NCBI GenBank assembly: GCA_029259535.1
Contig: JAPHEF010000029.1
Location: 1-24,566 of the forward strand
Length of the DNA: 24,566 nucleotides
Source of the DNA: Alkanophaga liquidiphilum
GTDB taxonomy: Archaea; Halobacteriota; Syntropharchaeia; Alkanophagales; B39-G2
Direction of reading: 5' to 3'
Each line of letters starts with the position of its first letter. Position 1 is the stretch's first letter. Of the stretch, positions 1-7,962 are shown piece after piece. The notes below the pieces were generated by a model. The model worked only from the letters and a program-made list of their open reading frames with translations, did not search any database and was not told the origin of the DNA. The position numbers and the translations under genes were made by a program.

Positions 1-1524
1 GGCATCCCGTCATACAATCCCGACCGCATTTGCGACGAGCTCGGGCTCGGGGTTCCGGTCGGCGAGCGGTTTTTGGAGCCGGTGAAGGTGAGCGGCACGG
101 ACGTGCTTTGCGAGTATGAGGACCTACACGTGTTGAACAATGCGGCGATGCAGCAGCTCCGCGACGACATTTTCAGGACGGCGATCACGTGCTTGGACCT
201 GCCGCACCGCGTGCTCACGAACCGCTACGGGCGTGAGGTCACGCCGGAGACCATCAACATCTATCTGGAGACCATAAATCACACGCTGGTGGGCGGCGCC
301 GTGGCGCAGGAGCACATGGTGGAGGTGAACCCGGCGACCGCCCCCGACTGTTACGTGAAGGCGTTCACCGGGAGCGACGAGCTAGCCGCAAATCTGGACA
401 GACGCTTCCTCATCGGCATAGACGCCGAGTTCCCGGCGGGGAAGGCGGAGAAGCTGAAGAGCGGCGTCGGCGCCTCGCTCTGGCAGGTGTCGAGGCTGCC
501 GACGCATGCGATCCGGAGCATGGACGGCGCCATGGTGCATCGGTGGAACGCCATGGCGCAGACGATGGCGTTCATCGCCGCGTACCGGCTCTGCGCCGGC
601 GAGGCGGCGGTTTCCGACTTCGCATTCTCGGCGAAGCACGCCCAATACGTGTTCTTAGGAACCGCACCGTTTCCCTCACGGGCGCACGGGCATAACAACC
701 CTGTCGGACTGCCGTGCGGTTACGTCTTCGACATCGTGCAGCACCCCTCAAAAATGCCCGACAGCCCCGTCCCCGTGACCGCGGAAGGCGTAGCTTTTGA
801 GAACGCCCTTTATGGGCAATGGTACTACGGGCAGCAGATGATAGGGTCTGTCGGCGCCACCGTCGGCGCTTCCGTGTTCTATGTCAATGAGACGTTTGAT
901 GATTGGGGTGCGTACTTGGCGGAGTGGGTGCGAGAGAAGCACGGAGGTTTTGCGGGGGCGTCGCCGGGCTGGGACGTGATCCACGAGTGTGCAAGGGAGG
1001 CGGTGCTCCACTGCTGCGAAGACTACGACAAATACCCTGTCATCCTCGAACACCACTGGGGTCTCATAAAGAACATATTCATCGCGAAAATGGCAGCAGC
1101 TTGCGCAGCGTGGGCGACCGGCAGCGCGTATGCGGGGACGCTCGCCGCTCATCACGCTCTGACGCTGATACACAAGGAGCTGGCGTTGCGCACGGGCTGG
1201 GGCGGGCAGGAGGCGCACCACCACAACTCGTTTGGCATCCTGCCGTCAGTGTTGCTCGATGAGGGCATGCCCATCGAACTCCACGGTCCGAACGTGCCGT
1301 TCCGCTCGCCGTTCGCAGACTCGCAGGGCTTCACGTCGCCGGCGGTCGTTGCGGCGCACGAGGCGCGGATGGATGCGTGGAGCTTGTCGCCGGTGATAAA
1401 GGTGGCGTTCGCCGACCCCGACCTCGTGTTCGACTTCCGCAACGTACGGGCGTGCATCGCCAAGGGTGCGCTCCGCGAGTTCATGCCCGCCGGCGAAAGA
1501 ACGTCCATAATCCCGTCGAGGTGA
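1..1524 (+). CDS. mcrA: Methyl/alkyl-coenzyme M reductase alpha subunit, divergent, 5'-truncated
   Basis: Alpha subunit of the nickel-F430 enzyme that makes methane from methyl-CoM or, in reverse, activates an alkane as alkyl-CoM. The frame is open from base 1, so the gene runs off the left edge; aligned to canonical McrA (about 550 residues) roughly 44 N-terminal residues are missing. Family landmarks, numbered from base 1: AQEHMVE with the F430-ligand Gln (Q103, canonical Q147), KH at 212-213 (K256/H257), DEGMPIELHGPN, and the C-terminal KGALREFMPAGER. Departures: canonical F330/Y333 are A286/G289, R270 is S226, and F443-C452 reads WGGQEAHHHN (400-409), keeping only the glycine that is thioamidated in methanogens. 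These changes resemble alkyl-CoM reductases of multicarbon-alkane oxidisers rather than methanogen McrA; the substrate is inferred. It converges with the membrane-protein gene 2 bp downstream. Its mcrB/mcrG partners may be those 19 kb away or lie upstream of the window. Confidence 0.96.
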   Translation, partial: GIPSYNPDRICDELGLGVPVGERFLEPVKVSGTDVLCEYEDLHVLNNAAMQQLRDDIFRTAITCLDLPHRVLTNRYGREVTPETINIYLETINHTLVGGAVAQEHMVEVNPATAPDCYVKAFTGSDELAANLDRRFLIGIDAEFPAGKAEKLKSGVGASLWQVSRLPTHAIRSMDGAMVHRWNAMAQTMAFIAAYRLCAGEAAVSDFAFSAKHAQYVFLGTAPFPSRAHGHNNPVGLPCGYVFDIVQHPSKMPDSPVPVTAEGVAFENALYGQWYYGQQMIGSVGATVGASVFYVNETFDDWGAYLAEWVREKHGGFAGASPGWDVIHECAREAVLHCCEDYDKYPVILEHHWGLIKNIFIAKMAAACAAWATGSAYAGTLAAHHALTLIHKELALRTGWGGQEAHHHNSFGILPSVLLDEGMPIELHGPNVPFRSPFADSQGFTSPAVVAAHEARMDAWSLSPVIKVAFADPDLVFDFRNVRACIAKGALREFMPAGERTSIIPSR

Positions 1525-1526
1525 CG

Positions 1527-4436
1527 CTACGCCAAGGCGATTTCCCTTACGCCCGAAGGCATGCCACCATAGAGCTTTTCGATAAGAAGCTTGGCGTCCA
1601 CGTCCCTGCCATATAGCACGAACACATTATCAAATATTTTTTCTAACCTTTCAAGCTCCGTTACTGAGAGGGATTTACGACTTAGCGTCATGAACGTCGT
1701 GCAGCTCCAGCGTTTGAAGCCGTCAAGCTGCTTCACTAATATATTAAAAAGCTCGTCAAAACCATAATATCGCAGAAGGTCGTCATATATGTCCAGCACG
1801 AGTCTTTTATGATGTTTTCTGGGATGTGCTTTTATAGATTTGACAATACTGTGTTGGATGAGCGTCTTGTTCAAAGGCACGATCAGCCCGAACTCTTTCT
1901 CGATAAGGGAGCTTGGTTGCTCGTCGGTGTGAATTGCACGGTATAAGTCAATTATCGTGACTGCCATATCTTCGAGAGCGGCGTCCAACCTCATTTTTAG
2001 GTCATCAAGCACCTCCTCGGATGCACGTTTGGAGCTTGCGATGATAACAGCGTCGCCGTCTTTCAGCCCCTGAGCTGAAAACGCCACCAGCGTTCTGTCT
2101 TTGGCTTTTGAATCTTCGGTCAAGAGCAAGGTTGCTTTGCTCCTAACAAGCCCGCCCAGCACGTTATCTATCTCATCAATGCCCGTCGGGACGACGTCCA
2201 GCAGCTCGCCCAACGTGAAACCGTAGAGATGCAACTCCTCTTGCACCTTCTGCTTAACTGCATCATAAAGCAGCGAATACCTGAACGGGAAACGCTCCTC
2301 CACTGCTCTTACAAATAGCTTGAAATACCTCAGAAAATCATCTCTCTGAAATCGCAGCCCCTTCGGCAGCTCGTAAGATGACCCGTCGTATTCCCCCTCT
2401 ATGGAGACCTCTTTAAAAGCAGGGTTCACGTTCGCCAGCCTTTCAAAGAAGGCACTAAGTTGGAACTCAGGGATGAAAACTTTAAGTTGCTTTGCCAAGT
2501 CTTGAAGCGTCTTCAAGTATAAACAAGAGTAGTATTCAGAAGGCTCTCCCAATTCATGACATAGTTCTTCAGGAAGCATTAAAACTCTTTCTTTCAACAC
2601 CCGCCTTATCTCAGCCTTGACGCTCTCCAGCGGTATTTCCTCGGTTGTCGCCCTTGGCGGCGGGTTGCGGAACATTTCGAGCAACATAGCAACTGCAACC
2701 GTTGTTCTCGTTTTCTCATCCAGGTCCAAGTGGAACATGCGGGACGATGCGTCGAACCTCGCATGTCGCAGCTTATCCGGCGAGAGATATTTCTCCGCAA
2801 CTCTCTCCCAAATGCTCTCCAAATAATCAACTCGCAGGAAAGTAAGCGCATAACGGTTCAAAAGCTCTACAATATCCTTCACCCCTGCCCTCTCTTCATA
2901 CCGCTTGTAAGCTCGGCTGAGCGCCGCCGTCGAAACGATCTCAGTGAGCAGCACGATGAAATAGCCAACGAAGAAGAGGTCTCTAAGCGGGAAGTCTCGC
3001 ATCGCGGCGACGGAGCTGTAAATCACGTAAACTGTCATGGCGGCGCCGAACGCCGAGATGTAAGAGAGCTCGCTCCATATGTTCTTCCGCAAGACCTCCT
3101 CGTAGCCCTTATGCGACATGCTGAGGTAGGAGCCGAAAGACGTCATGAAAAAGAGTATGAAAAACAGGATTGCAGGGCGAGATTCGAGGTTTATGTAAAG
3201 AGACGTTCTGCCGTAAGTGAAATTCAAGCTGAAGAGGATTATGAAGAACAAAGAGTAGAGGCAGACGAAGTATCTGGTGATGTCCAGCTTGCTGAACGCC
3301 GGCTTAATTCCCTGATATGAGAGGAGGGTCTTGAGGTCTAGCGCGTAGAAGAGGTAGAAGGCGAACGTGGCAACGACGAACGTCACGAAGAGTAGTCGCT
3401 CATAGGCAGGGATACTGTTCCAAAACAAAAACATCAAACAGAAGACGTAAAGCGTGACTGCGACGTGCACGTATAAACCACTTTTCAGGAAATGCCAGTA
3501 TTTCAGCGCCGTCCCAGAAGCGATGCTCTTAAGGAACGTTAGTATGATACCAACCTCTGTGAAAATTGCAGCAAGCGGCACGAGTAGCGGGAGGAATGCG
3601 GAACGCAGCATGCTGAGGAACTGCGGCGTGCCGTGCTCCATTGCTGTGAAGTAGATAGATATCGCAAGGAATGCCATTGTCAGGGCGGCGGTTATCTTTA
3701 CAGGGTCGAAAGGCATGTATGCCTTCCACTTCGGCTGGAGAAGGGAAGGGTACTCGACAGCAAAGCGGAAATAACAAGAAAGAACGAAGAAGTTTAGCAC
3801 GATCCATGCAAATAGCAAGTAATAGTCTGATGGCGGATTGCTTATGTAAAAAAGAAAAGCAAAATATATGAATGCAAAGAAAAAGCATATTGCTGCTACT
3901 AAAGCAGGTTTTGTTATGAATCCTATTTTAGCATAGGCTCTCCAAAGTATGGAGAAATAATATATCGCATAAGATATTAAAGGAATATAAAATAGCGCCA
4001 TGACGCCCATTATAAAATAATTTTTAAATTCAGGTAATGTGACTAACGGAATAGCTTTAGTCAGGTAAATCCAACAAACAACTAATGGTAGAAGATAAAG
4101 TACCAAGTATCTTTTTCTCATAAAACTCACCTTTTTTATTAGGGGTTTTACAAGAGTATATTGTACAAAAAAATTTAATGCCACGACCGTCGAGTAAAAT
4201 ATAATAATTAAAAGAGTTATAGATTTATGTATAGAGTACAGCCCATACAAAAAAGTAGCCACCACCATGGTTTTTGCCATATAAATGAAATTTCCTGTGA
4301 TCAGATCGTCCCACAATTTTGAGCGAGATATTCTTCTCGCTTCAAGCGGATTCACAGTTATTAAGGCAAGAAAGAATACATTTGCTAAGAGAAAAAGTTG
4401 CACGGGCAGGATAGAGGTGAAGGTAAGGTCAGACAT
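1527..4436 (-). CDS. Multi-pass membrane protein with C-terminal degenerate KaiC/RecA-like domain
   Basis: A 969-residue protein of unknown function. The first ~530 residues are a series of hydrophobic segments (about 13-14 likely membrane helices) separated by short charged loops. The middle (about 530-750) is soluble and mostly helical. The end (about 751-969) resembles a KaiC/RadA-type RecA fold: it opens with GIDEIDNVLGG, typical of KaiC domain starts, and has a possible Walker B strand (RLVLDIYDD). The expected P-loop glycine/lysine motif is replaced by LLLTEDSKAKDRTL, so ATP hydrolysis is doubtful. It is the last gene of a run with pdxS and two geranylgeranyl-reductase-family genes, starting 5 bp after the preceding gene. 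A membrane sensor or scaffold is one possibility; no family is recognised with certainty. The ATG start gives MSDLTF, just before the first hydrophobic segment. Confidence 0.8.
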   Translation of the reverse strand: MSDLTFTSILPVQLFLLANVFFLALITVNPLEARRISRSKLWDDLITGNFIYMAKTMVVATFLYGLYSIHKSITLLIIIFYSTVVALNFFVQYTLVKPLIKKVSFMRKRYLVLYLLPLVVCWIYLTKAIPLVTLPEFKNYFIMGVMALFYIPLISYAIYYFSILWRAYAKIGFITKPALVAAICFFFAFIYFAFLFYISNPPSDYYLLFAWIVLNFFVLSCYFRFAVEYPSLLQPKWKAYMPFDPVKITAALTMAFLAISIYFTAMEHGTPQFLSMLRSAFLPLLVPLAAIFTEVGIILTFLKSIASGTALKYWHFLKSGLYVHVAVTLYVFCLMFLFWNSIPAYERLLFVTFVVATFAFYLFYALDLKTLLSYQGIKPAFSKLDITRYFVCLYSLFFIILFSLNFTYGRTSLYINLESRPAILFFILFFMTSFGSYLSMSHKGYEEVLRKNIWSELSYISAFGAAMTVYVIYSSVAAMRDFPLRDLFFVGYFIVLLTEIVSTAALSRAYKRYEERAGVKDIVELLNRYALTFLRVDYLESIWERVAEKYLSPDKLRHARFDASSRMFHLDLDEKTRTTVAVAMLLEMFRNPPPRATTEEIPLESVKAEIRRVLKERVLMLPEELCHELGEPSEYYSCLYLKTLQDLAKQLKVFIPEFQLSAFFERLANVNPAFKEVSIEGEYDGSSYELPKGLRFQRDDFLRYFKLFVRAVEERFPFRYSLLYDAVKQKVQEELHLYGFTLGELLDVVPTGIDEIDNVLGGLVRSKATLLLTEDSKAKDRTLVAFSAQGLKDGDAVIIASSKRASEEVLDDLKMRLDAALEDMAVTIIDLYRAIHTDEQPSSLIEKEFGLIVPLNKTLIQHSIVKSIKAHPRKHHKRLVLDIYDDLLRYYGFDELFNILVKQLDGFKRWSCTTFMTLSRKSLSVTELERLEKIFDNVFVLYGRDVDAKLLIEKLYGGMPSGVREIALA

Positions 4437-4441
4437 TGTAT

Positions 4442-5701
4442 CTATCTTTTACCACTTCTTCCTAATAAAATTTTCTTTCCATACGCCCGACATAGCGTCT
4501 GCAATAGAATTGCTGTCTCTGCAGCCGATGTCAAAAACAGTCTAATCTTACTGCGTTTCCAGCTTTTTACCTCTTTTAAACAGTCGTAATCCCGCCCTAC
4601 GAGTTTGAGAGAGAGTATATTTGCCATTATTCCCAATTTAATGACGTCCCTATTTTTACCGTTAATGGCATCTAAGTTACGATAAATCCTCATCATGATA
4701 TCTGACGCTTTAAAGAAATTTCCAATGATTTTCATGACTTTATCGTGGTAACTGTCCAATGGCGTCCCATCATGTAAGTAACTAAAACTAATCCGCCCTG
4801 CAATGTCCCCACAGATAATAGAGGGTAGGATGCCCTCTACAAAGGGCTTGATATTCTGGTTGGCGGCGTCGCCTGCGAGCACTACGTTTCCATACGTCCA
4901 CTTTTCTGTGATATTCTCGATGGGCGCTTTACCGCTTTTTTCCTCTACAACAACCCCACCTTTGATCTGTCTTTTGACTTCAGGGGTTTCTATGAACTCC
5001 TCATAATACTCCTCTAAGCTTTTATCTGGAAGGAGAGTGGCAACGCCGACGTTTGCTACATGTTTCGATTTTGGAAATATATATGCGTAGCCACCAGGCG
5101 CGAAGTCCCCAATAAATATGTGCTCATAGTAGGGACTCTCTAAGTTTAAGTTCTGCATTTCGAAACCTATGACCTCTCCAATACTCCCTTTTTTGTCTAT
5201 TTTGAAGCCTAACAATTTCAAAACCATGGACTCAACACCGTCAGCGGCGATTACAACCTTTGGTTTGATCGTCATCATGCCGTGCGGCGTCCGCACAAAG
5301 GCTCTCTCAACGCAATGTTTCTCTCTAAACTCCACATCCACGAGTTCAGCGCTCGTGAACAGCTTCGCGCCTGCATCTACGGCAAGACTTGCCAGCCACT
5401 TGTCAAAGATCTTTCTGTTTATAGCGTACCCTGCCCAAAGGCCTCCCTTCCTCTCAACCTGCACGTCCTCGGTCCAAAAGGTCATCCCGGCAATCTTCCA
5501 CACTAATTGCTCTTTTGGTATCTTAAACGGAAGGAGTGGGAACAAGTATTTGCCTATGGCTTCTGCGCACTGCACAGGAACGCCTATTTCCTCTTTTTTA
5601 TCTATAAGGATGGTTTTAGCTCCCGCTCCCGCCGCTGCCCTCGCAGCGCTGCTCCCTGCGGGTCCTGCGCCCACGACGAGCACGTCACACTCCTTTTCCA
5701 T
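4442..5701 (-). CDS. Geranylgeranyl reductase family FAD-dependent oxidoreductase
   Basis: A 419-residue flavoprotein of the family that saturates geranylgeranyl chains of archaeal ether lipids at the membrane. The FAD-binding GAGPAGS motif is at residues 11-17. The Cys-bearing VQCAE motif (43-47) is typical of archaeal digeranylgeranylglycerophospholipid reductases. The substrate-binding signature appears as YAYIFP (205-210) followed by NVG, and the second FAD motif GDAA is at 277-280. The usual glycine-rich stretch after GDAA is altered (KPFVEGILPS). The start overlaps the end of a second paralogue by 17 bp, and the membrane/KaiC-like gene begins 5 bp after it, so all are probably co-transcribed. 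Assignment to archaeol saturation is from family knowledge; quinone or other isoprenoid substrates remain possible. Confidence 0.88.
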   Translation of the reverse strand: MEKECDVLVVGAGPAGSSAARAAAGAGAKTILIDKKEEIGVPVQCAEAIGKYLFPLLPFKIPKEQLVWKIAGMTFWTEDVQVERKGGLWAGYAINRKIFDKWLASLAVDAGAKLFTSAELVDVEFREKHCVERAFVRTPHGMMTIKPKVVIAADGVESMVLKLLGFKIDKKGSIGEVIGFEMQNLNLESPYYEHIFIGDFAPGGYAYIFPKSKHVANVGVATLLPDKSLEEYYEEFIETPEVKRQIKGGVVVEEKSGKAPIENITEKWTYGNVVLAGDAANQNIKPFVEGILPSIICGDIAGRISFSYLHDGTPLDSYHDKVMKIIGNFFKASDIMMRIYRNLDAINGKNRDVIKLGIMANILSLKLVGRDYDCLKEVKSWKRSKIRLFLTSAAETAILLQTLCRAYGKKILLGRSGKR

Positions 5702-6920
5702 AGCCCCTTCTCAAGGCTACTCTCAGTAAATGGGCACTCTTCGGAAGTCTCCTACAAAAGGCCAAGAACGCATTAAACATGCTCTTTACGTCAAAGTTAC
5801 TTAATTTATCGAAATCTACGCCTCTCTTTTGCATCTCACTCACAACATCAAACACCAATTCGAGGTCTTTGTCATCTAATGCCTCAAAAATACCACGTAA
5901 GAAGTAAGCAAGTGTCATCCTAAATCCTATTTCCATTCTCTTTTCATATCTCCTTAGTGCGTTGTCATCCAAATCATCTCCTCCGACAGCGTCCACGCAA
6001 CATCTCGCTGCAAGATACGAGCTTATTATGGCGGGCGCCATGCCGTAGCCGAGTAGCGGGTCTATAAGCCCTGCGGCGTCGCCGACGAACAAAACGTTCC
6101 CTTTGCGCAGACGGCTCAGCCTGAAAATCGTGGCGCTCCCGGAAAACTCATTTTCTACACGCTTTATCCTGTCAGGCATGTTTTTAGAGACGAATACGTA
6201 AAAACGCCTTTTCACATCAGCCTCGCCGGGCATGACAATGGCAGCAGTCGAAAGTCCGCTCCTTGCTGTCAAAATATAAAAATATCCGCCGGGAATGGCA
6301 CTGGCATCAAAATAAACTTCAGAGCTGCCATCTTCCGAAAAACCTTCGCCAGTGACTCCAAAAATTCTCCCAATCCTGTAAACACGTTTTTTCAAATTCA
6401 AATGGGTATGCAACGAAGAGCGGCAGCCGTCAGCCGCAATTATCACTTTTGGCCTTATAATTTGTTCTTCCTTCACGCCATCCTCGCCTCGTAACCGCAG
6501 TAAAACTTCGTAACTGTCAGGCCCGTTACCATATCGCAATCGCTCGATCTCCGTGCCGAGCAAGAGTTTACAGCCATGGTCCAACGCCAAAGCGACTGTT
6601 GAATGCTCGAAAGAGTCGTCATCGCTGCCCCTCTTGAAGTAATATTCTCCCATTTCAGAATTTAAGACGAAAAATCTGGCAGAAGGCAGGTGAAACCACT
6701 TAGAAGTACGGACGTAGTGCTCGGTGTGCAACTTCAACTCCTTCACTATCTTAGAAAGTTCAAAATTTGTGTCCGGCGACGAGTCCAGCCGCTTACCTGC
6801 ATGCAGCCCCACCTTTCTGTTTTTCTCCACCAAAACCGTATCAAGTCCACTTTTTGAGCAATAAAGGGCGGCGACCGCACCTGCGGGACCCGCCCCCACG
6901 ACGAGCACGTCGCACTCCAA
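5685..6920 (-). CDS. Geranylgeranyl reductase family FAD-dependent oxidoreductase, second paralogue
   Basis: A 411-residue FAD enzyme with N-terminal GAGPAG (9-14), a central AADGCRSS segment, GGYFYIL in place of the lipid-substrate motif, and GDAAG followed by DPLLGYGMAPAI for FAD pyrophosphate binding. It belongs to the same superfamily as the next gene but is clearly divergent: it lacks the VQCAE motif and has a less canonical YxWxFP-type site, so it may act on another isoprenoid or at another double bond. It lies between pdxS (3 bp upstream) and the first-type reductase (17-bp overlap), a spacing that indicates one operon and probable translational coupling. Exact substrate unknown. Confidence 0.82.
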   Translation of the reverse strand: MECDVLVVGAGPAGAVAALYCSKSGLDTVLVEKNRKVGLHAGKRLDSSPDTNFELSKIVKELKLHTEHYVRTSKWFHLPSARFFVLNSEMGEYYFKRGSDDDSFEHSTVALALDHGCKLLLGTEIERLRYGNGPDSYEVLLRLRGEDGVKEEQIIRPKVIIAADGCRSSLHTHLNLKKRVYRIGRIFGVTGEGFSEDGSSEVYFDASAIPGGYFYILTARSGLSTAAIVMPGEADVKRRFYVFVSKNMPDRIKRVENEFSGSATIFRLSRLRKGNVLFVGDAAGLIDPLLGYGMAPAIISSYLAARCCVDAVGGDDLDDNALRRYEKRMEIGFRMTLAYFLRGIFEALDDKDLELVFDVVSEMQKRGVDFDKLSNFDVKSMFNAFLAFCRRLPKSAHLLRVALRRGYGKGV

Positions 6921-6923
6921 GTG

Positions 6924-7925
6924 CTACCAGCCCCTGACCTGTAGCATTTCCTTCTCTAAAAGTTTTCTTGCCTCTAAGCCGCGCATCGGCTCCCCGAGAC
7001 CTTTTGAGACCTCTGCGAGAACTTCCGGACGGTCGTAGTTGTTCACAGCTTCGACAATCGCCTTTGCCATTTTCTCAGGATTTTCGGACTTAAATATCCC
7101 AGAACCCACGAAAACGCCATCCGCCCCGAGAGACATCATGCGTGCGGCGTCTGCGGGCGTCGCCACACCGCCAGCCGCAAAGTTCACGACAGGAAGGCGT
7201 CCAAGCTCTTTTATCTCCTTCAGAACCTCAAAAAGCCCATCAGCGACCTCGAGCAGCGTGTATTCTCTGAAAACAGGCGTGTCTTCAGTAAGCAGCATGC
7301 CGAGCTCCGCTCGCACCTCCTCTGCCAGCCGCTTGTAAGGCTCCGCATACCTCCGAGCGACGTCCATCAGAGCGTCATCGTCGAGCTTCGTCACGATGGC
7401 TATCGCCTCGTTCATGAGCCGCATGTGCCTTATTGCCTCTGCGACGTCGCCAGTCCCGGCTTCTCCTTTCGTCCGAATCATGGCGGCGCCTTCCCAGATG
7501 CGGCGGACCGCCTCGCCGAGGCTGCGGGCGCCGCAGACGAACGGCACCGTGAACTCTCGCTTGTCCACGTGGAAATACGTGTCGGCGGGCGTCAGCACTT
7601 CTGACTCATCAATCATGTCCACGCCGAGTGCCTCCAGGATTTTCGCCTCGGTATAATGTCCAATGCGACACTTCGCCATCACCGGTATAGTAACTGCTTC
7701 TATGATTTCCACGATTTTCGCAGGGTCTGCCATCCTCGCAACACCCCCGCTCGCTCTTATGTCTGCAGGAACCGCCTGCAACGCCATCACGGCGACTGCG
7801 CCCGCCTGCTCCGCAATTATCGCTTGTTCCGCCCTCGTCACGTCCATGATAACCCCGCCCTTCTGCATCTTGGCAAACCCTCTCTTCAGAAGCTCGGTGC
7901 CGTGCCTTAGCCTGCTAAGCTCCAT
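6924..7925 (-). CDS. pdxS: Pyridoxal 5'-phosphate synthase lyase subunit PdxS
   Basis: Makes pyridoxal 5'-phosphate from ribose 5-phosphate, glyceraldehyde 3-phosphate and ammonia supplied by the glutaminase PdxT. The 333-residue protein has the (beta/alpha)8 landmarks: DVTRAEQA (Asp28), the Schiff-base lysine in MAKCRIGH (K85), RTKGEAGTG (second lysine, K153), NFAAGGVATPADAA and FVGSGIFKS. Length fits archaeal members, which are slightly longer than bacterial ones. The ATG is preceded by an AT-rich TATA-like element (7949-7960 read on the minus strand) at a distance suggesting a nearly leaderless transcript. It is the first gene of a four-gene operon; no pdxT is in the window. Its link with the lipid reductases downstream is probably operonic convenience. 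Confidence 0.96.
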   Translation of the reverse strand: MELSRLRHGTELLKRGFAKMQKGGVIMDVTRAEQAIIAEQAGAVAVMALQAVPADIRASGGVARMADPAKIVEIIEAVTIPVMAKCRIGHYTEAKILEALGVDMIDESEVLTPADTYFHVDKREFTVPFVCGARSLGEAVRRIWEGAAMIRTKGEAGTGDVAEAIRHMRLMNEAIAIVTKLDDDALMDVARRYAEPYKRLAEEVRAELGMLLTEDTPVFREYTLLEVADGLFEVLKEIKELGRLPVVNFAAGGVATPADAARMMSLGADGVFVGSGIFKSENPEKMAKAIVEAVNNYDRPEVLAEVSKGLGEPMRGLEARKLLEKEMLQVRGW

Positions 7926-7948
7926 GATTATGGATTTTAACCATAGGT

Positions 7949-7960
7949 TTAAAAATATTT
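7949..7960 (-). promoter_or_regulatory. TATA-like promoter of the pdxS operon
   Basis: Read on the minus strand the sequence is CAAATATTTTTAAACC, centred about 29 bases upstream of the pdxS ATG. That is the usual archaeal TATA-to-start distance, so the transcript would be leaderless or nearly so. The same bases overlap the proposed start of the tRNA methyltransferase gene on the other strand. Inferred from position and composition only. Confidence 0.45.
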
Positions 7961-7962
7961 GG

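Noticed and set aside
73..75. TTG at 73 as the start of mcrA
   Set aside because: The frame is open from base 1 and the upstream residues match McrA (canonical alignment needs about 44 further residues), so the gene is truncated by the window edge.
1527..2186. Genuine KaiC circadian clock protein
   Set aside because: Only one degenerate domain without a P-loop, fused to membrane helices and lacking a KaiB partner.
7663..7962. Upstream extension of the tRNA methyltransferase frame
   Set aside because: It lies antisense to the well-supported pdxS gene and has no resemblance to THUMP proteins.
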